A stretch of DNA of 64,000 nt, from positions 229,465 to 293,464 of the forward strand of contig WELB01000149.1 of assembly GCA_009602725.1 (NCBI GenBank), read 5' to 3'. Shown piece by piece: positions 24,700 to 35,963 of this stretch. A program made the position numbers and the translations under genes. Positions within the stretch are counted from its first letter, which is position 1, and each line of letters begins with the position of its first letter. The stretch is from Spirogloea muscicola. Its lineage: Eukaryota; Streptophyta; Zygnematophyceae; Spirogloeales; Spirogloeaceae. The notes under the pieces are model-generated. The model worked only from the letters and a program-made list of their open reading frames with translations, searched no databases and was not told where the DNA came from.

Positions 24700-25395
24700 G
24701 CAACGGTGATTTGCTGCAATTCTCCTGTTAAGTGATCACAGCGCGATGCTCCCTTCTCCCAGTTCCTGCCTAAGACTGGCTATATGAGCTATATAGTAGC
24801 ATGACTACTCACTCCAGTCTCCCAGGTTCTTTGGATCCACCCATCATGGGGCCCAGGTCCAGGTGCATTCATTCCGACGTGGAGGAAAGGAGTATCTGGA
24901 TAGGCCAAGACAAGGAGGCCCTTGGACGTCATCCACTGCGGTGCAGTGAGAGTGTTCAACCCATTTGGGCCAGCCCATTGTCGAAGGGGAAAAAGGGTCC
25001 CACCTGTTTGTGTAAATCAGACAGGACAATTCAAACTAACTTAAGTGCAGTTTTGCCAGCCCCTCTTCTCTATGGGCGATCACTTGTCTCTTCTCTCCTA
25101 TCCATCCAATCCTTCCGTGATTATACAAAGCATAATCACTATTTTGTTGTTTCTACAACGCGAAAGACCTAAAAAAATCCGTCAGGGCCTTCTCGGATAA
25201 TGGTTAGAGACAACCCCTGAACAAAAAAGGGAACTGGTAAACCAAGTTGACGGGAGGGAGTGTTTTGTTTCTACCAAAGTTTTTAGTGTAAAAAGATCTT
25301 GGGCATAGGTGTCGAGCAAGATTAAATCCAAAAGTTTTGTGAATTGTTCGTAGAGAGATTCAAAGGTTGCACGACCGCTGCTATTTTCACTCCAA
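24700..25395. other. Intergenic, no recognisable feature
   Basis: AT-richer sequence upstream of the GH31 gene. No gene, RNA or clear repeat was recognised. Confidence 0.4.
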
Positions 25396-25620
25396 TTTAA
25401 TTTGATGGTTGGCGAGGGGTGAGGGAAGCTCCAATTTGCCGGAAGGCGAGGTGACGATTGGAGAGAATGGTACGCAAGAGAAGTGCTCGCCGATAGAGAA
25501 GAAAGGCTGGCAAAGCCAGCCTAAAAGTAATGGAAAATGTCCAAAGCCAAAGAAAGAGGTGCCGAAAAAGAACTACTTTACCAAACACGCAAGAGGGCTC
25601 GTTCATCTCTGTGATTAAGA
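25396..25620 (-). repeat. Stem-loop repeat copy, minus orientation
   Basis: At 25504-25522, AGGCTGGC-AAA-GCCAGCCT is an 8-bp perfect stem, followed on the + strand by the reverse of the usual T-rich leader (AAAATGTCCAAAGCC). The flanking ORF is AT-rich and unrecognised. Confidence 0.7.
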
Positions 25621-25679
25621 AGAGGACCTGGAAAACCTGTGCAAAACCTCCAAATTGGACATTCAAACCCTTCTGGCGA

Positions 25680-25850
25680 CGTCTTCCCGCCCACTAGCTA
25701 TTCTGACCTGCACTTGCTGACTAGAGGTTACTGAGAGCCTCCTTGTCGTCTTAGCACTTAGTCCCCTGCTTTCTGCGCCATTCGGCTCCTCTTGACCTTG
25801 TCCATTCCTTTTGGGCTGGCTTCTCCCAGCCACCAGTCAATTCGGCCGCG
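25680..25850 (+). mobile_element. LINE subfamily C 3' end with stem-loop
   Basis: It encodes SDLHLLTRGY-like codons (CTTGCTGACTAGAGGTTAC) followed by TGA at about 25710. A leader ends in GACCTTGTCCATTCCTTTT. The GGGCTGGCTTCTCCCAGCC stem-loop at 25813-25831 follows. Confidence 0.78.
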
Positions 25851-26515
25851 CTTTTCTCTTCTGGACAAGGAAATGAAGTTTACAGGACATCACTGAGTCT
25901 TATGAGGAACTCTCGAATTTGACGACGACAATTTGTTCAACACTGATCTCTCACTCTCTGCGAATGATGTGGCAGACCGAGGTGTCTCCTCCGTGTACGC
26001 TACCACCATGTGTACGCTACCACCATGGCATCTCAAACATGTAACACTACAATTACTGGTGCTGTTGGGTTTATGGTGTATGATGATGAGTTGACAACGA
26101 TGTCATTGCAATCATACACCATCGGTTGTTCTGTTCCCACTGAAGTTACCACGACCGATGCTAGCACGTTGACCAAATTGCACCCTGATTGCAGTCTTGT
26201 GGACATTACGAGCTTCGCCCTTGTAAATGCTTGTGTCGCTGCTGTTCATTGGTCCTGTCATCACTCTGTCGCAGCTTCGACCGCTAATCACACTGGAATC
26301 GTCACAGCGTACGATTAATCATCTGATTCGAATCAGTTGCGTTCAGGGAGCTATTGTTGAAACTTTCCACAACGCATCTTGAAATCTTCCCCAAAGCATT
26401 TCAGGTGTCATGATTTTACTTGAGTAAGTTAGCAAGCTGCTTAGCTGATGGGTACCTTTCTCATCAAAAATAGAAACTGTATGAATAACACTTTCTAACT
26501 CTGGTCTCTGTCTCT
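25851..26515. other. Unassigned stretch
   Basis: An ORF at 26010-26318 (102 codons, Thr/Ser/Val-rich, MYATTMASQTCNTTITG start) has no motif I recognise and no splice or promoter support. It could be chance. Confidence 0.3.
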
Positions 26516-26518
26516 GTG

Positions 26519-26650
<132 letters not shown>

Positions 26651-27329
26651 TATATCTCAGGATTGACATGCACGGAGGATACAAGATGGAATTGTAAAGA
26701 TCACGAGCTTTTGGGGAGTCTCGGGATAGGGATGATGACTCGGCACCGTTTTGAGAGTTATCCTGATTGGAATTGGACGATGAGGTTGAAGAGGTTGACG
26801 ATGATGATGATGACGATGATGATGATGACGATGATGAGGGAGAAAAGGAAGTCGATATGGTGGCCCACGAAAAGGCAGTATGAATGCGAGTCAACAGAAG
26901 ATGAGTTGTAACACTGCAAGTGCAGAAGTGAAGTGAGATGTTCCACCATTATACACTCGTGGAAGTCTTAATGTGAGTAGAGCTAAGAGCTGGGGAACTA
27001 TATATGATGCGGAATGTAGACCTTGAGATTGAGCCGCCTTACGCCATATGACTTCACCAACATCGGAACCCCTTTCAGTGATGTGTCGTATGAATATGCA
27101 AATTCATCAAGTCTCAACTCTCAACTTCGGTCATCGCTTAGGACGAGATGTGCAGTACTGTATTTTGATATTTGTAGCAATTGAGAAATTTGATTTGTGG
27201 AACCTTTGATGACTATGTATCAATTGAGAAGTCTCTGCGGCCTTCCTTCCTCCATGGTCCATAATTCTTGGCAGATGTATTTTGACCACTAAGAGAGAAC
27301 TTCATTCAAGATTATAGTCTTTTGCTTTG

Positions 27330-27515
27330 ATTTGTAGCAATTGAGAAGATAGTACCTGTAACAGTAGGAATGACGATCGAGCAACTATGATTTGTACTTG
27401 TGAACAGTAGGAATGAGCATGTAGCAATTGAGAAGATTGTACTTGTGAACAGTAGGAATGACTATGTAGAAATTGAGACGGTTGTACTTGTGAACAGTAG
27501 GAATGACTAGGCATT
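27330..27515. repeat. Minisatellite, unit about 46 bases
   Basis: The motif GTAGCAATTGAGAAG...GTACTTGTGAACAGTAGGAA recurs about four times, starting near 27335, 27378 (diverged), 27420 and 27466. Copies 3 and 4 are 46 bases apart. Confidence 0.85.
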
Positions 27516-28559
27516 GAGGATGAAGGGTGCATAACCATTTGGGTTATAAATCAAGTACACTCCATGTACCATATGTCTAGCATCTTGCCTAACTTTGGCC
27601 CCTCCACATTGGCGGTGAAGTCGACGGCCCGGTTCGAGTTTGAGAGTCTTTTGATGAAGGCGTTTTTCCAAGGCAGCCATATTGACATGATTTCTATCCT
27701 CCAACCAAGTCACACACTATTCCAAAGATCTTTTGGCCTGATCAGTTGTGAGTTGGACTTTCTTAAGATTGGTCTGGATGCTTTTGCAGCTTTGTTGCCT
27801 CTGCGAGACTTGGATTGCCCACCTCTTTCAGTTAAGAAGGCAGTTCTTTCCATGAGAGCTCTGTCCTGGCGAGCAAAGTGAATATAGAATGATCCAGCAG
27901 AAGTGGGCTTGATGAGTGAGGCTAGAGGCTCCTGAGCAAGTAGTTGAGTCACTTTGGCTTTGAGCTCTGACTCTGTCCATGTAGCATTAATGGCAACTCC
28001 TTGATTTCTCATGACTTCTAGCCTTACTGAGTCAATGCCTTAGATCTCTGATTAGATTTCTGAAGAGAAATCTCCTCTGGTGGATACTCTGAGAAGCGGT
28101 TGTGGGGGCTATTGCACCCGCCCTAAGCCCCGTCCAGAGGCAGAGAGAAGAAGCTCTGCCAAATGGAGGCCGAGCTATGAAGGGCACCCCATTATAAGGA
28201 CAATATTAAGGGGAAAGCCCTACCTGTGAGATGTGAATGCTCAGCAGAACAAAAAGCTATTACGGAAGGCCACGCTGTAACCCTAGTAAACACCCGCAAG
28301 TGAAGTAAGCAGCAGCTGGAACTGCAGACAAGTCAGCCGAGCAAGTGGCTACTATGGATGGCCTCTCCATGACCCCTAGTCAACAGCCGCAATTCGTTAC
28401 TAGTAGCAGCTGTATCGACACGCTGACATACTTGCGATAATTTAGGGCCTATTTATTACCAGGGGTACACCAGGGAGGAGCCTGCAGGCCCTTTCGGCCC
28501 TGGGTCCTCGCTTCCACACTCTGCTTCAAAACATTGCCAATCTAGGCTACACTCGACGC
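27516..28559. other. Unassigned stretch with one minus-strand ORF
   Basis: The minus strand at 28012-27710 encodes 100 codons (MRNQGVAINATWTESELKAK...), Lys/Arg-rich, with a second related-looking frame at 27713-27507. I recognise no family. It may be a remnant of a mobile element or a small gene. The rest is unassigned. Confidence 0.35.
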
Positions 28560-28870
28560 GCAGATGTGTTTCCGGCTGAGATGGGCTTGCCAGCTGCATA
28601 TCTGTCGCTCTTGCGACGTCGAGTTTCGGCCTGTTTGCAGCGTGCTCAGGCTAGTGCCTTGCACCAGAAAGCTGGGCGAGCTCTAGTAGGTGGCAGAAGG
28701 GCTCCGTTCCTGGCATCTAGTATTCATGCATCGAGTAGTGACCTTTATGTTTTGACCCGTGGTTATTGAGCGGGTCAATCTGCTGTAGGTTCTGTAGATT
28801 TTTAGATGTGCTTGCCTTTGTACCTGGCCATTTGGCCTACATTTCCTTCTAATACACGATCTCTCTCCTT
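28560..28870 (+). mobile_element. LINE subfamily A 3' end, well preserved
   Basis: It encodes MGLPAAYLSLLRRRVSACLQ, RAQASALHQKAGRALVGGRR and SSSDLYVLTRGY-stop in one frame. The stop is at about 28767-28769. The A tail follows, with GCTTGCCTTTGTACC, TGGCCATTTGGCC and TAATACACGATCTCTC. Confidence 0.85.
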
Positions 28871-29149
28871 TCGGCCCTGGCTGTGCCTCAGGCTTTGGGC
28901 GGGCGACTCCTGCCCAGCTGCTTAAATAGTTGGACTCGCGCCTGAGTATCTAATGGCCATTTGTAGTAACCACTTCCTTCTGCTGGGAGATCCTCGCTTT
29001 CCGGCCACTTTAGACTTCAATCGCTCCTTGTCCTTTCTCAATTCTAACGTCACACTGTCACATGTAGCTGGGCTTCAATTCATGTGGCCCACTTTTTGCA
29101 CAAGCTTTTGCGGTCCGGATGCGGTCCGGGACAGTGAACAGTGCATTGC

Positions 29150-29460
29150 CTAAATTTGGCCACTCTTTTTGTCTTTCATGCGCATCGCGCGCCCTCTCTC
29201 ACAGGCTGGCCTTCTTTCCGCCATCGCCTGCCGGTGGAAGAGGTTCTTCTCGTTCTCGTTCTCTTTGCTCCAGCTCCCCAAGTAAGCTTGTCAGATTTGT
29301 TTGTGCTCACCCGTGGGTACTAATGTCATCTTAGGTACCTTAGATTAGGTCTCCGTATTATGTAGCCTTGTTCAGTCTGCACTTCGACTCTGCCTGAACA
29401 ATGTATTGGCTTGAATTGGCCTCCCTTTCAATTCATGCGCCCCGCGCGCCTTCTCTCTTT
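29150..29460 (+). mobile_element. LINE subfamily B 3' end
   Basis: CAAGTAAGCTTGTCAGATTT gives VSLSDLFVLTRGY-stop, and the stop is at about 29321. The B tail runs through TAGGTACCTTAGATTAGGTC, CTGCCTGAACAATGTATTGG and ATGCGCCCCGCGCGCCTTCT. Confidence 0.82.
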
Positions 29461-30199
29461 CTCAATTCTTCTCGTCTCGGCAACCACATTCTGGCTGTCG
29501 CTTGGCCGGAGCACGTCGGTACTGCCACCAGTTGGCGATGGCGGCGGCTCACGACAGCGACGCGCTGCCAAACGGGAGCGGTTTCTAGAAGAAAGTGCTC
29601 GCTCTAGAGGCAGCCCGGCGGCGGGGGGCAGAAGCCCCCGAGAAGCCGGCCAGGCAAGCGGGGGTGGTCCGTGGGGTTCGGGGCTAGGGGCGCTGCACGA
29701 CAGCGACGGGCCGGCCCACCCGCTCAGTGGTCCCGACGACGGCACAGCGTGGGGGGTACCTCAACAACGTGGGGGCCCCACTGAGGAGGCCCCAGATATG
29801 CCGAGGGCCTCCTCCCACGAATGCACGGACGGGCCGGATGAGCCGGCGCCGGTGGATCTGCGCCGTACGCGTGGCGAGCGGCCGGGGGGGGGACCGCTTG
29901 GACGGGACCCGCTCCCAACCGGGCGAGATGAGCGGCGGCGATGGAGGAGTCCCCCCCGGGGCCCGGGTCCGGCTAACCGGGGCACACGGCCGGTTAACCG
30001 TGCTGGGCTATCGCGGTTAGCCAGGGGTGAGGCGAATCCGCTGCCCCGCCCGTCCCAACAACTCTCGCTTTACGGCTGTGGCCGGCCGGCCACTCCGCAG
30101 GGCCTCGCTTCTTTCTTTGTGTGCTTTGGTTTCTTAGCGCTTCCTCTGGCTTCCTCTGGCCCCCTTCTCGTTCTTTGTTCATTCTTTTTCCCTCCGGCT
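29461..30199. other. GC-rich insert between two LINE B tails
   Basis: A plus-strand ORF spans 29411-30292, but it starts in one B tail and ends in the next and is dominated by Gly, Arg and Pro. I regard it as chance. No domain is seen. Confidence 0.5.
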
Positions 30200-30445
30200 T
30201 TCGTGGCGGCGCTCCAGCTCCCCAAGTTAGCTTGTCAGATTTGTTTGTGCTCACCCGTGGGTACTAATGTCATCTTAGGTACCTTAGATTAGGTCTCCGT
30301 ATTATGTAGCATTGTTTAGTCTGCACTCGACTCTGCCTGAACAATGTATTGGCTTGAATTGGCCTCCCTTTCAATTCATGCGCCCCGCGCGCCTTCTCTC
30401 TCTTTTTGGGCTGGCTTGTCCAGCCCCTATCCTCAATGGGCGAGC
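30200..30445 (+). mobile_element. LINE subfamily B 3' end with stem-loop
   Basis: The end SLSDLFVLTRGY-stop and the B tail are nearly identical to 29280-29460. Directly after the tail comes GGGCTGGCTTGTCCAGCCC at about 30408-30426. This shows the stem-loop is also found behind subfamily B. Confidence 0.82.
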
Positions 30446-30554
30446 CCTTTCTTCCCCCCACACTGGCGGGGCCGCCCAGGCGGGGCGGCCCGAGGGGCTC
30501 CGGTTAGCCGACGGTCAGAGGCAGGCCCGGCGTTCGTCTTCGGAAGCGGCGGGT

Positions 30555-30860
30555 AAGGAAAAAATGTGTATTTGAAACAAACATAGGCCAATGGCCAAGT
30601 ACAAAGGCAAGCAAGCACATCTAAATATCTACATAACCTACAGCAGGTTGACCCGCTCAAAATCCACGGGTCAAAACATAAAGGTCGCTAACCGATGCAT
30701 GAATACTAGATGTCAGGTACGAAGCCCTTCTGTCACCAACTAGAGCTCGCCCAGCTTTCTGATGCAAGGCATTAGCCTGAGCTCGCTGCAAACAGGCCGA
30801 AACTCGACGTCGCAAGAACGACATATATGCAGCTGGCAAGCCCATTTCAGCCGGAAAGCC
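30555..30860 (-). mobile_element. LINE subfamily A 3' end
   Basis: The minus strand encodes MGLPAAYMSFLRRRVSACLQ, RAQANALHQKAGRALVGDRR and VSDLYVLTRGF-stop, then the A tail (GGCCAATGGCCAAGTACAAA on the + strand). It is close to the copy at 28560-28870 in opposite orientation. Confidence 0.85.
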
Positions 30861-30999
30861 GGGTAAGGGGGGCTTCCGAGGAGGCGGCCCTCACTGGACG
30901 CTTTTCCCCCGTCCCCCATGCCGGCCCGCCATAGCCACAGCCGGGCCGCTCCCGCCCGCTTTCCCCTTCCCTGTCAATTCTGGAAGAGGTCTGTCTCTC

Positions 31000-31924
31000 G
31001 TCTGGGCTGGCCTCTCACAGCCAATTGCCTTGACGTTGGAAGTGCTGTTTCTTTCGGGCTGGCTTGTCACAGCCCTCTCCCCATTTGGGAGAGCCATTTG
31101 CGTAGCCACTTTCTTTACTACCCGTGCCACTTTCGCCATAGCCGCCTGGCCAGCCGCTTCCGCTTCCCGGGAGCCCAGGGCCTCGGCCGCGCCGCCGCCG
31201 CGCCGCCGCCGCCGCCGCCGCNCGCCGCCGCCGCCGCCGCGGGCGCCGTTCGGACGAGGCGACCAGGCAGCCGCGCCGCCATCCTGTCCTCGCGCGCTTT
31301 TCCCCTCAGCTCACAGCCACCGAGGAGGTCGACGGCCTCCCGCTGGCCCGTCGCAGGCGCTTGTCCATTCCGGGGCCCGCCACGCGCCTGGCTCCGCGAA
31401 GGAGCCGCCGCGGCGGCGCGCATGGCTCGCGAGCGGGCCCGAGGGAAGTGATCGGCTGCCGAGGCGTCATCTCCGAGCTGCCGCTCGCCACCGTCCCTCG
31501 CCCAGCGGCCCGGGGAGCCTGGCGCAGCTGATGGTCAGATCTTGCGACGTTCGCGCAAATGAGGGTGCTCGCGGGAGCATTCCCCACTCCAACATGAGGT
31601 GAGGTCCTCGGCTACTGAGCGGCTGCTTGCACCAGGCAGGGTATCTGTGCATGCAGCAGTCTGGTCCCTTGTGAGCAGCACTGCAGCTGGATAAATCTGC
31701 CGCTTACTGGTCGTTGAAAGGGGCAAAGCTACGCTGGACACGGCTAAACTCATGTCGTTTCCAGCGTTGCGCTAAGGCGTTGCCATCTCGAGCTCTAGTC
31801 TGAAGGCTTACTGAGGTGGATGCTGCACCTTTCGTGCCAGCTGTTAGCTCGTCGATCGCAGTCACGTGTCTAGATACTGGTGGTTCGAGCTGCTAAGAGA
31901 TGCAGAGCATGCACGCAGGAGCTC
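31000..31924. other. Stem-loop repeats and GC-rich upstream region of the zinc-finger gene
   Basis: Two plus-oriented stem-loop copies lie at about 31003-31022 and 31056-31075, then a CCG tract with a single n at 31222. The remainder is the presumed promoter and 5' UTR of the zinc-finger gene. Confidence 0.5.
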
Positions 31925-32354
31925 ATGCCTGCTGCTCTCACCAGCGGGTCCCTCCCCAACATGCCGACGGCCCCTCAGGGCAGCCGCACGACTGTTGCCA
32001 CGCCAAGCCAGATGTCGCGATCACCACCAAGAGCCGAGGGGCGGGCTCCTGCTGTGGGAATCTCGGTCATGCATCCGAGCCTGGTGAACACTCTGAAGTC
32101 CATCATCATCACTCCCGCATCAGCTCCTAGCTCGCAGTCTCCAGACTTGAATCTGCCAGTAGCTGCTACTGCCAGCAGTGCGCTTAGGAGTACGGGTGCT
32201 GAGGTTGGGAGTACAGCTGCAAGTCTAGACGTGGTCGCAGACAGTGTTCCCAGTGAAAGCAGCAGTGTCACTCCACCAAGCAGCCCTCAGGCGTGGGCCA
32301 GGTCGTCACGGCCGAGGAGGAGGCTGTCGCACTCTCCCTTGTCGTTGTCACAGA

Positions 32355-32411
<57 letters not shown>

Positions 32412-35400
32412 TGCAGCAAGAGCAGCCAGCCACTTCTTCCTCCCAGTATGCACCAGCCGTGGCTCTCCAGCCGTCATTCCATCCCATCAACCATCCGCAG
32501 CCGGCAGTGCCAGCATGGGCAAGCATGCCGCTGCCAGCTTTCTCGCTCAGGCCCCTTGCACCTCCTTCCAGCTTCCCTCCTTCTGCCTTCATCCCAATTT
32601 CAGGATACTATCCTGGCAGTCAGACCTTCTCTTCTGTGCTCACCGGGGATAACACGTCGGCCAGGACATCAGGAGTGCAACCAACAGCTGCATTCCCCCA
32701 GCCGTATTTGGCTTCTGGGTTCTCTGCGTCGCCATCGACGCCATTGCAGTGCAATGCTCTACACCAGAATGTTTCACATGGGGAGCAGACCTTGCCTTTG
32801 GAGCGAAACTGTGCTGCAGTTGTGCCAGTGGGACTCATCCAGGTATGCCCCTTGCCAAGGGTCCGATGTGCCCTGCTCAGCATGTAGCTGTGCGAGCCTC
32901 ACAAAGGAGGAAACAATCAGTATGAGCAGAATATCAGGGAGTGGTCACGTAACTTAGTCAACAGAGCTGCTGACATTGAGTAGATGGCCTGCTGTTGCCA
33001 TTCAGGCTGTTTGTGGACGTGACTGGTTGCATGGAATGTGGCTGCTGCATCTTCCAATGTGTAATTGATCTGGCATGCAATGCCTGTCATGCAATCCATG
33101 CTCTCCTGACCTTCCCTGGATTGGGCAGACATGCAAATTACACCTCTCGTTCATCTGGCCCACTGTATTTCAACTTCCTCAAAGAAGGTAGTTTAGTGTA
33201 GGACTGCTTGAGTCTGTCTCATAAGTCGATGTGCCCATTCTGCATGTACAGGACTGCCGACCATTCAAATGCGAGCAGGCAGACTGTGGGAGGAGCTTCA
33301 AGAATGCGCAGACGCTGAAGATGCATCTGAAAGCTCATGTGGCGGTCGACGATGAGGAACATCTCCATGATGGTTATCCAAACGAAGCTCTCCAACTAGC
33401 ACTGCTGCAGAGTCACAGGTCGTCCGAAAGGGCTGGCCTCAACAAGAAAATCCCTTCCAGGTGTCCCGAGTGCGACAAGACTTTTGTGGGCCTCTACGAG
33501 CTCAGACGGCATTTTGGCCGCAAGCACTCCCAGGGAGACAAGACATATACATGCAGAAAATGTGCCAATGGTTTCTTTGTGAAGGTAGGTCCGCTAGACC
33601 TGGCCTTTAAGCTTGTCCTTGCGATCTTGTATGTGTCTGTGCTTGACCAGCCTCTGATATGGAAACATCCCATGGCATCGGCCTTGTCGCAGCTGTAGTT
33701 GGCACTTGCATTGCCAGGACTGCACATCATGTAGCATTATCGCATTCAGCAGGCTGTCAGAGAGGCAGCATACTTGCTGCAGATAGAAAGCATGGAAACA
33801 CACCAACATTCTTGCATCTGCTGTTGAATACTCACGTCCTGTTCCTGCACAATCGCTTTTATCTTTGTACAATTAAGAAGAATGTCAGATGTGGCCTTTG
33901 CAAGCAGTAGGCAATGTCCACACATTGATATTATTCCTCTTTCCCTGCACCATTTACAGGTTGACATGCGTGACCATGAGAAGATGTGTGGAGAAACGAT
34001 CGAGTGCAATTGCGGCATGCGCTTTGCTTTCAAGTGCAACCTTGTGGCCCACAAGAAGCAGCGGCCTGCATGCCAGGACTCGCCTACAGAGGACAGCTCC
34101 CCCAGTCCCAGGTGCCGAACAAGGAGACCTCTCGGCAAGCAGGTACCCCGCTGGTTGCAGAAGGACAGTCGGCCAAGGAAAGATGGGCAGGACGACAAGA
34201 GGACGAGGGCGTCAGCCATCCTGTACCGCAGGAACAAGGACCGCGAGGCGAAGCTCAACGAGGCTCGAGCAGCTCGTGTGGAGGGGGCATGGCAGGAGCT
34301 GCTGTCGCGGACTGGGACGAGCAGCCAGCAGGAGCAGCTCTCCCCCGGCCAGGCGATTGCTGGTGGCCAACCGCAGAAGTTGGAGGAGGGCCCTTCCAGT
34401 CCCGTGCAGGGCATGTTGCACGGGGATGCGGTCAAGGAGGTGCAGGCAAGCGGGCCCCTCGGAGGAGTGTGGCAGGCGAACACCATGAGTCTCAAATGCT
34501 TGGACGCTGTTCCAGGAAGCACCATGTGGGAGGACAGCAAGGTGGTCATGCTGGCGGGGCAGCTGCAGGCGACGACCTGTGCTCACAACCTGAGCCAAGC
34601 TCGTATCGCGACTCAAGATGCTGTGCCCTCTGAGAGGGGTTTACCGGCCTGTCAACCAGCGCACCATGGATTGCTGCAGGTGGATTCTGTCCTCACCGAG
34701 GCTGCAGTTGGGGGGCCAGGTACAATTGGAGGTGTGCCATATGTGGCCACGCCAGGGCTCCTGTTACCAACTAACGAGGGCGTGCACCCTGCAGCACAAG
34801 TGGGCCAGCTGCTAGCAGGGCATGTTGACCTTGGAAGCGCCTTCCTGTTCAAGGGGCAAGGCGGGCAGCAGCTGGAGCAGAAGCCGCAGTTACAAGAGCA
34901 AGCGCCACAGCAACAGCTGCAGCAGCTAGCTCAGGACTTGCAGCAAACGCAGCAGCAGCAGCATCAGCATCAGCAGCAGCAGCAGCAGCCACAGCAACAG
35001 CAACAGCAGCAGCAGCAGCCACAGCAGCAGCAGCAGCAGCAGCCACAGCAGCAGCAGCAGCAGCAGCCACAGCAGCAGCAGCAGCAGCAGGAGCAGCTGC
35101 AACAGCAGGAGCAGCAGCAGCAGGAGCAGCAAGAGCAGCAGCAGCAGCAGGAGCAGCAGCAGCAGCAGCAGGAGCAGCAGCAGCAGCAGCATCAGGAAGA
35201 GCTAAAGCAGGAAGAGGACAAGGATGAGGAGCAGCAGCAACTGGAGCAGCACATAGAGGTGCAGGAGGCCTCCTTCCAAAGTATGCAGCATAAGGGAGAG
35301 GGGAGCAGCCTCGCGTGGAATGCAGAGAGTGCAAGCATGGCCCTGGTAGAGGGATTCATCAACTCCGATGTCGATGCCGCTGCCAATGCACTGGAGCTGC

Positions 35401-35963
35401 AAAAGCTGGCACTTCAGAGGAGTAGCCAGTCAAGCATGCAGGGACTTGCCCTGGCCACCGCCACAGACTGCCTCTTGTCTAATGCAGTCTGTATCAGACA
35501 AGACGGGCATCAGACTCGAGGATACCCACCTCCCTCTGACTTGGACTTCTACGTCAAGCTCCAGCCTGCAGATGTAAGTGCTTTGGGTTATCCTGCTGAG
35601 CTTCAAGAACAGCAGCAGCAGGAGCAGCGAGAGCAACTGCATCAGCAGCACCAGCAAAAGCAAGAGCAGATGCAGCAGCAGCAACCTTCTCAGATAGACC
35701 TCAACAGCTTGCATTCCATGTTGTTTCCCGAGCCCCTCTTGCCCTCCACAGTCCACCCTCATCCAGCACATCAGACTCAGGGCATGCTTGCCAGTGAGGC
35801 TGCACCGCTCACAATGTCACCCAACTCGAGAGTGATCAGTGGATCTGGCCATTCCTTAAGTGCAATTCCTCTCTCCTTCCACCCACCTTTTGTACCTACT
35901 CCTTCACTGTCCACTTCCGCTGGTGGCAATCTGCCAGCTGTATCACAACCTCGGGACACCTAG
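31925..35963 (+). CDS. Glutamine-rich four-finger C2H2 zinc-finger regulator
   Basis: Three exons in phase 0: 31925-32842, 33252-33584 and 33960-35963, about 1,085 residues. Fingers in order: CEQADCGRSFKNAQTLKMHL...H (C-x4-C, H-x3-H), CPECDKTFVGLYELRRHFGR...H, CRKCANGFFVK-VDMRDHEKMC (C2HC, split by intron 2) and CNCGMRFAFKCNLVAHKKQ...C (C-x-C, H-x6-C). Two C2H2 fingers followed by C2HC and CxC-type fingers is the layout of plant IDD, WIP and STOP1 proteins, so DNA binding and transcription control in the nucleus are inferred. Basic stretch KKQRP...RTRRPLGKQVPRW follows. Poly-Gln tracts lie before the fingers (about 18 Gln from 32357) and in a long region from about 34860 to 35250 and again near 35610-35690. 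The ATG at 31925 is the first in frame; 31961 is an alternative. Subfamily is not decided. Confidence 0.85.
34935..35200. repeat. CAG-rich coding repeat
   Basis: Nearly pure CAG codons, broken by CCA, GAG and CAT, encode a Gln-rich tract in the zinc-finger protein. A second, purer CAG run lies at about 32357-32412 in exon 1. Confidence 0.95.

Noticed and set aside
26010-26318. 102-codon Thr/Ser-rich ORF as a gene
   Set aside because: There is no known motif, splice partner or neighbouring support; left as unassigned.
29411-30292. 293-codon plus-strand ORF
   Set aside because: It starts in one LINE B tail and ends in the next, is Gly/Arg/Pro-rich, and has no domain; it is a GC-driven chance frame.
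34849-35334. Poly-Ala and poly-Leu ORFs on the minus strand
   Set aside because: They are complements of the CAG-rich coding repeat.
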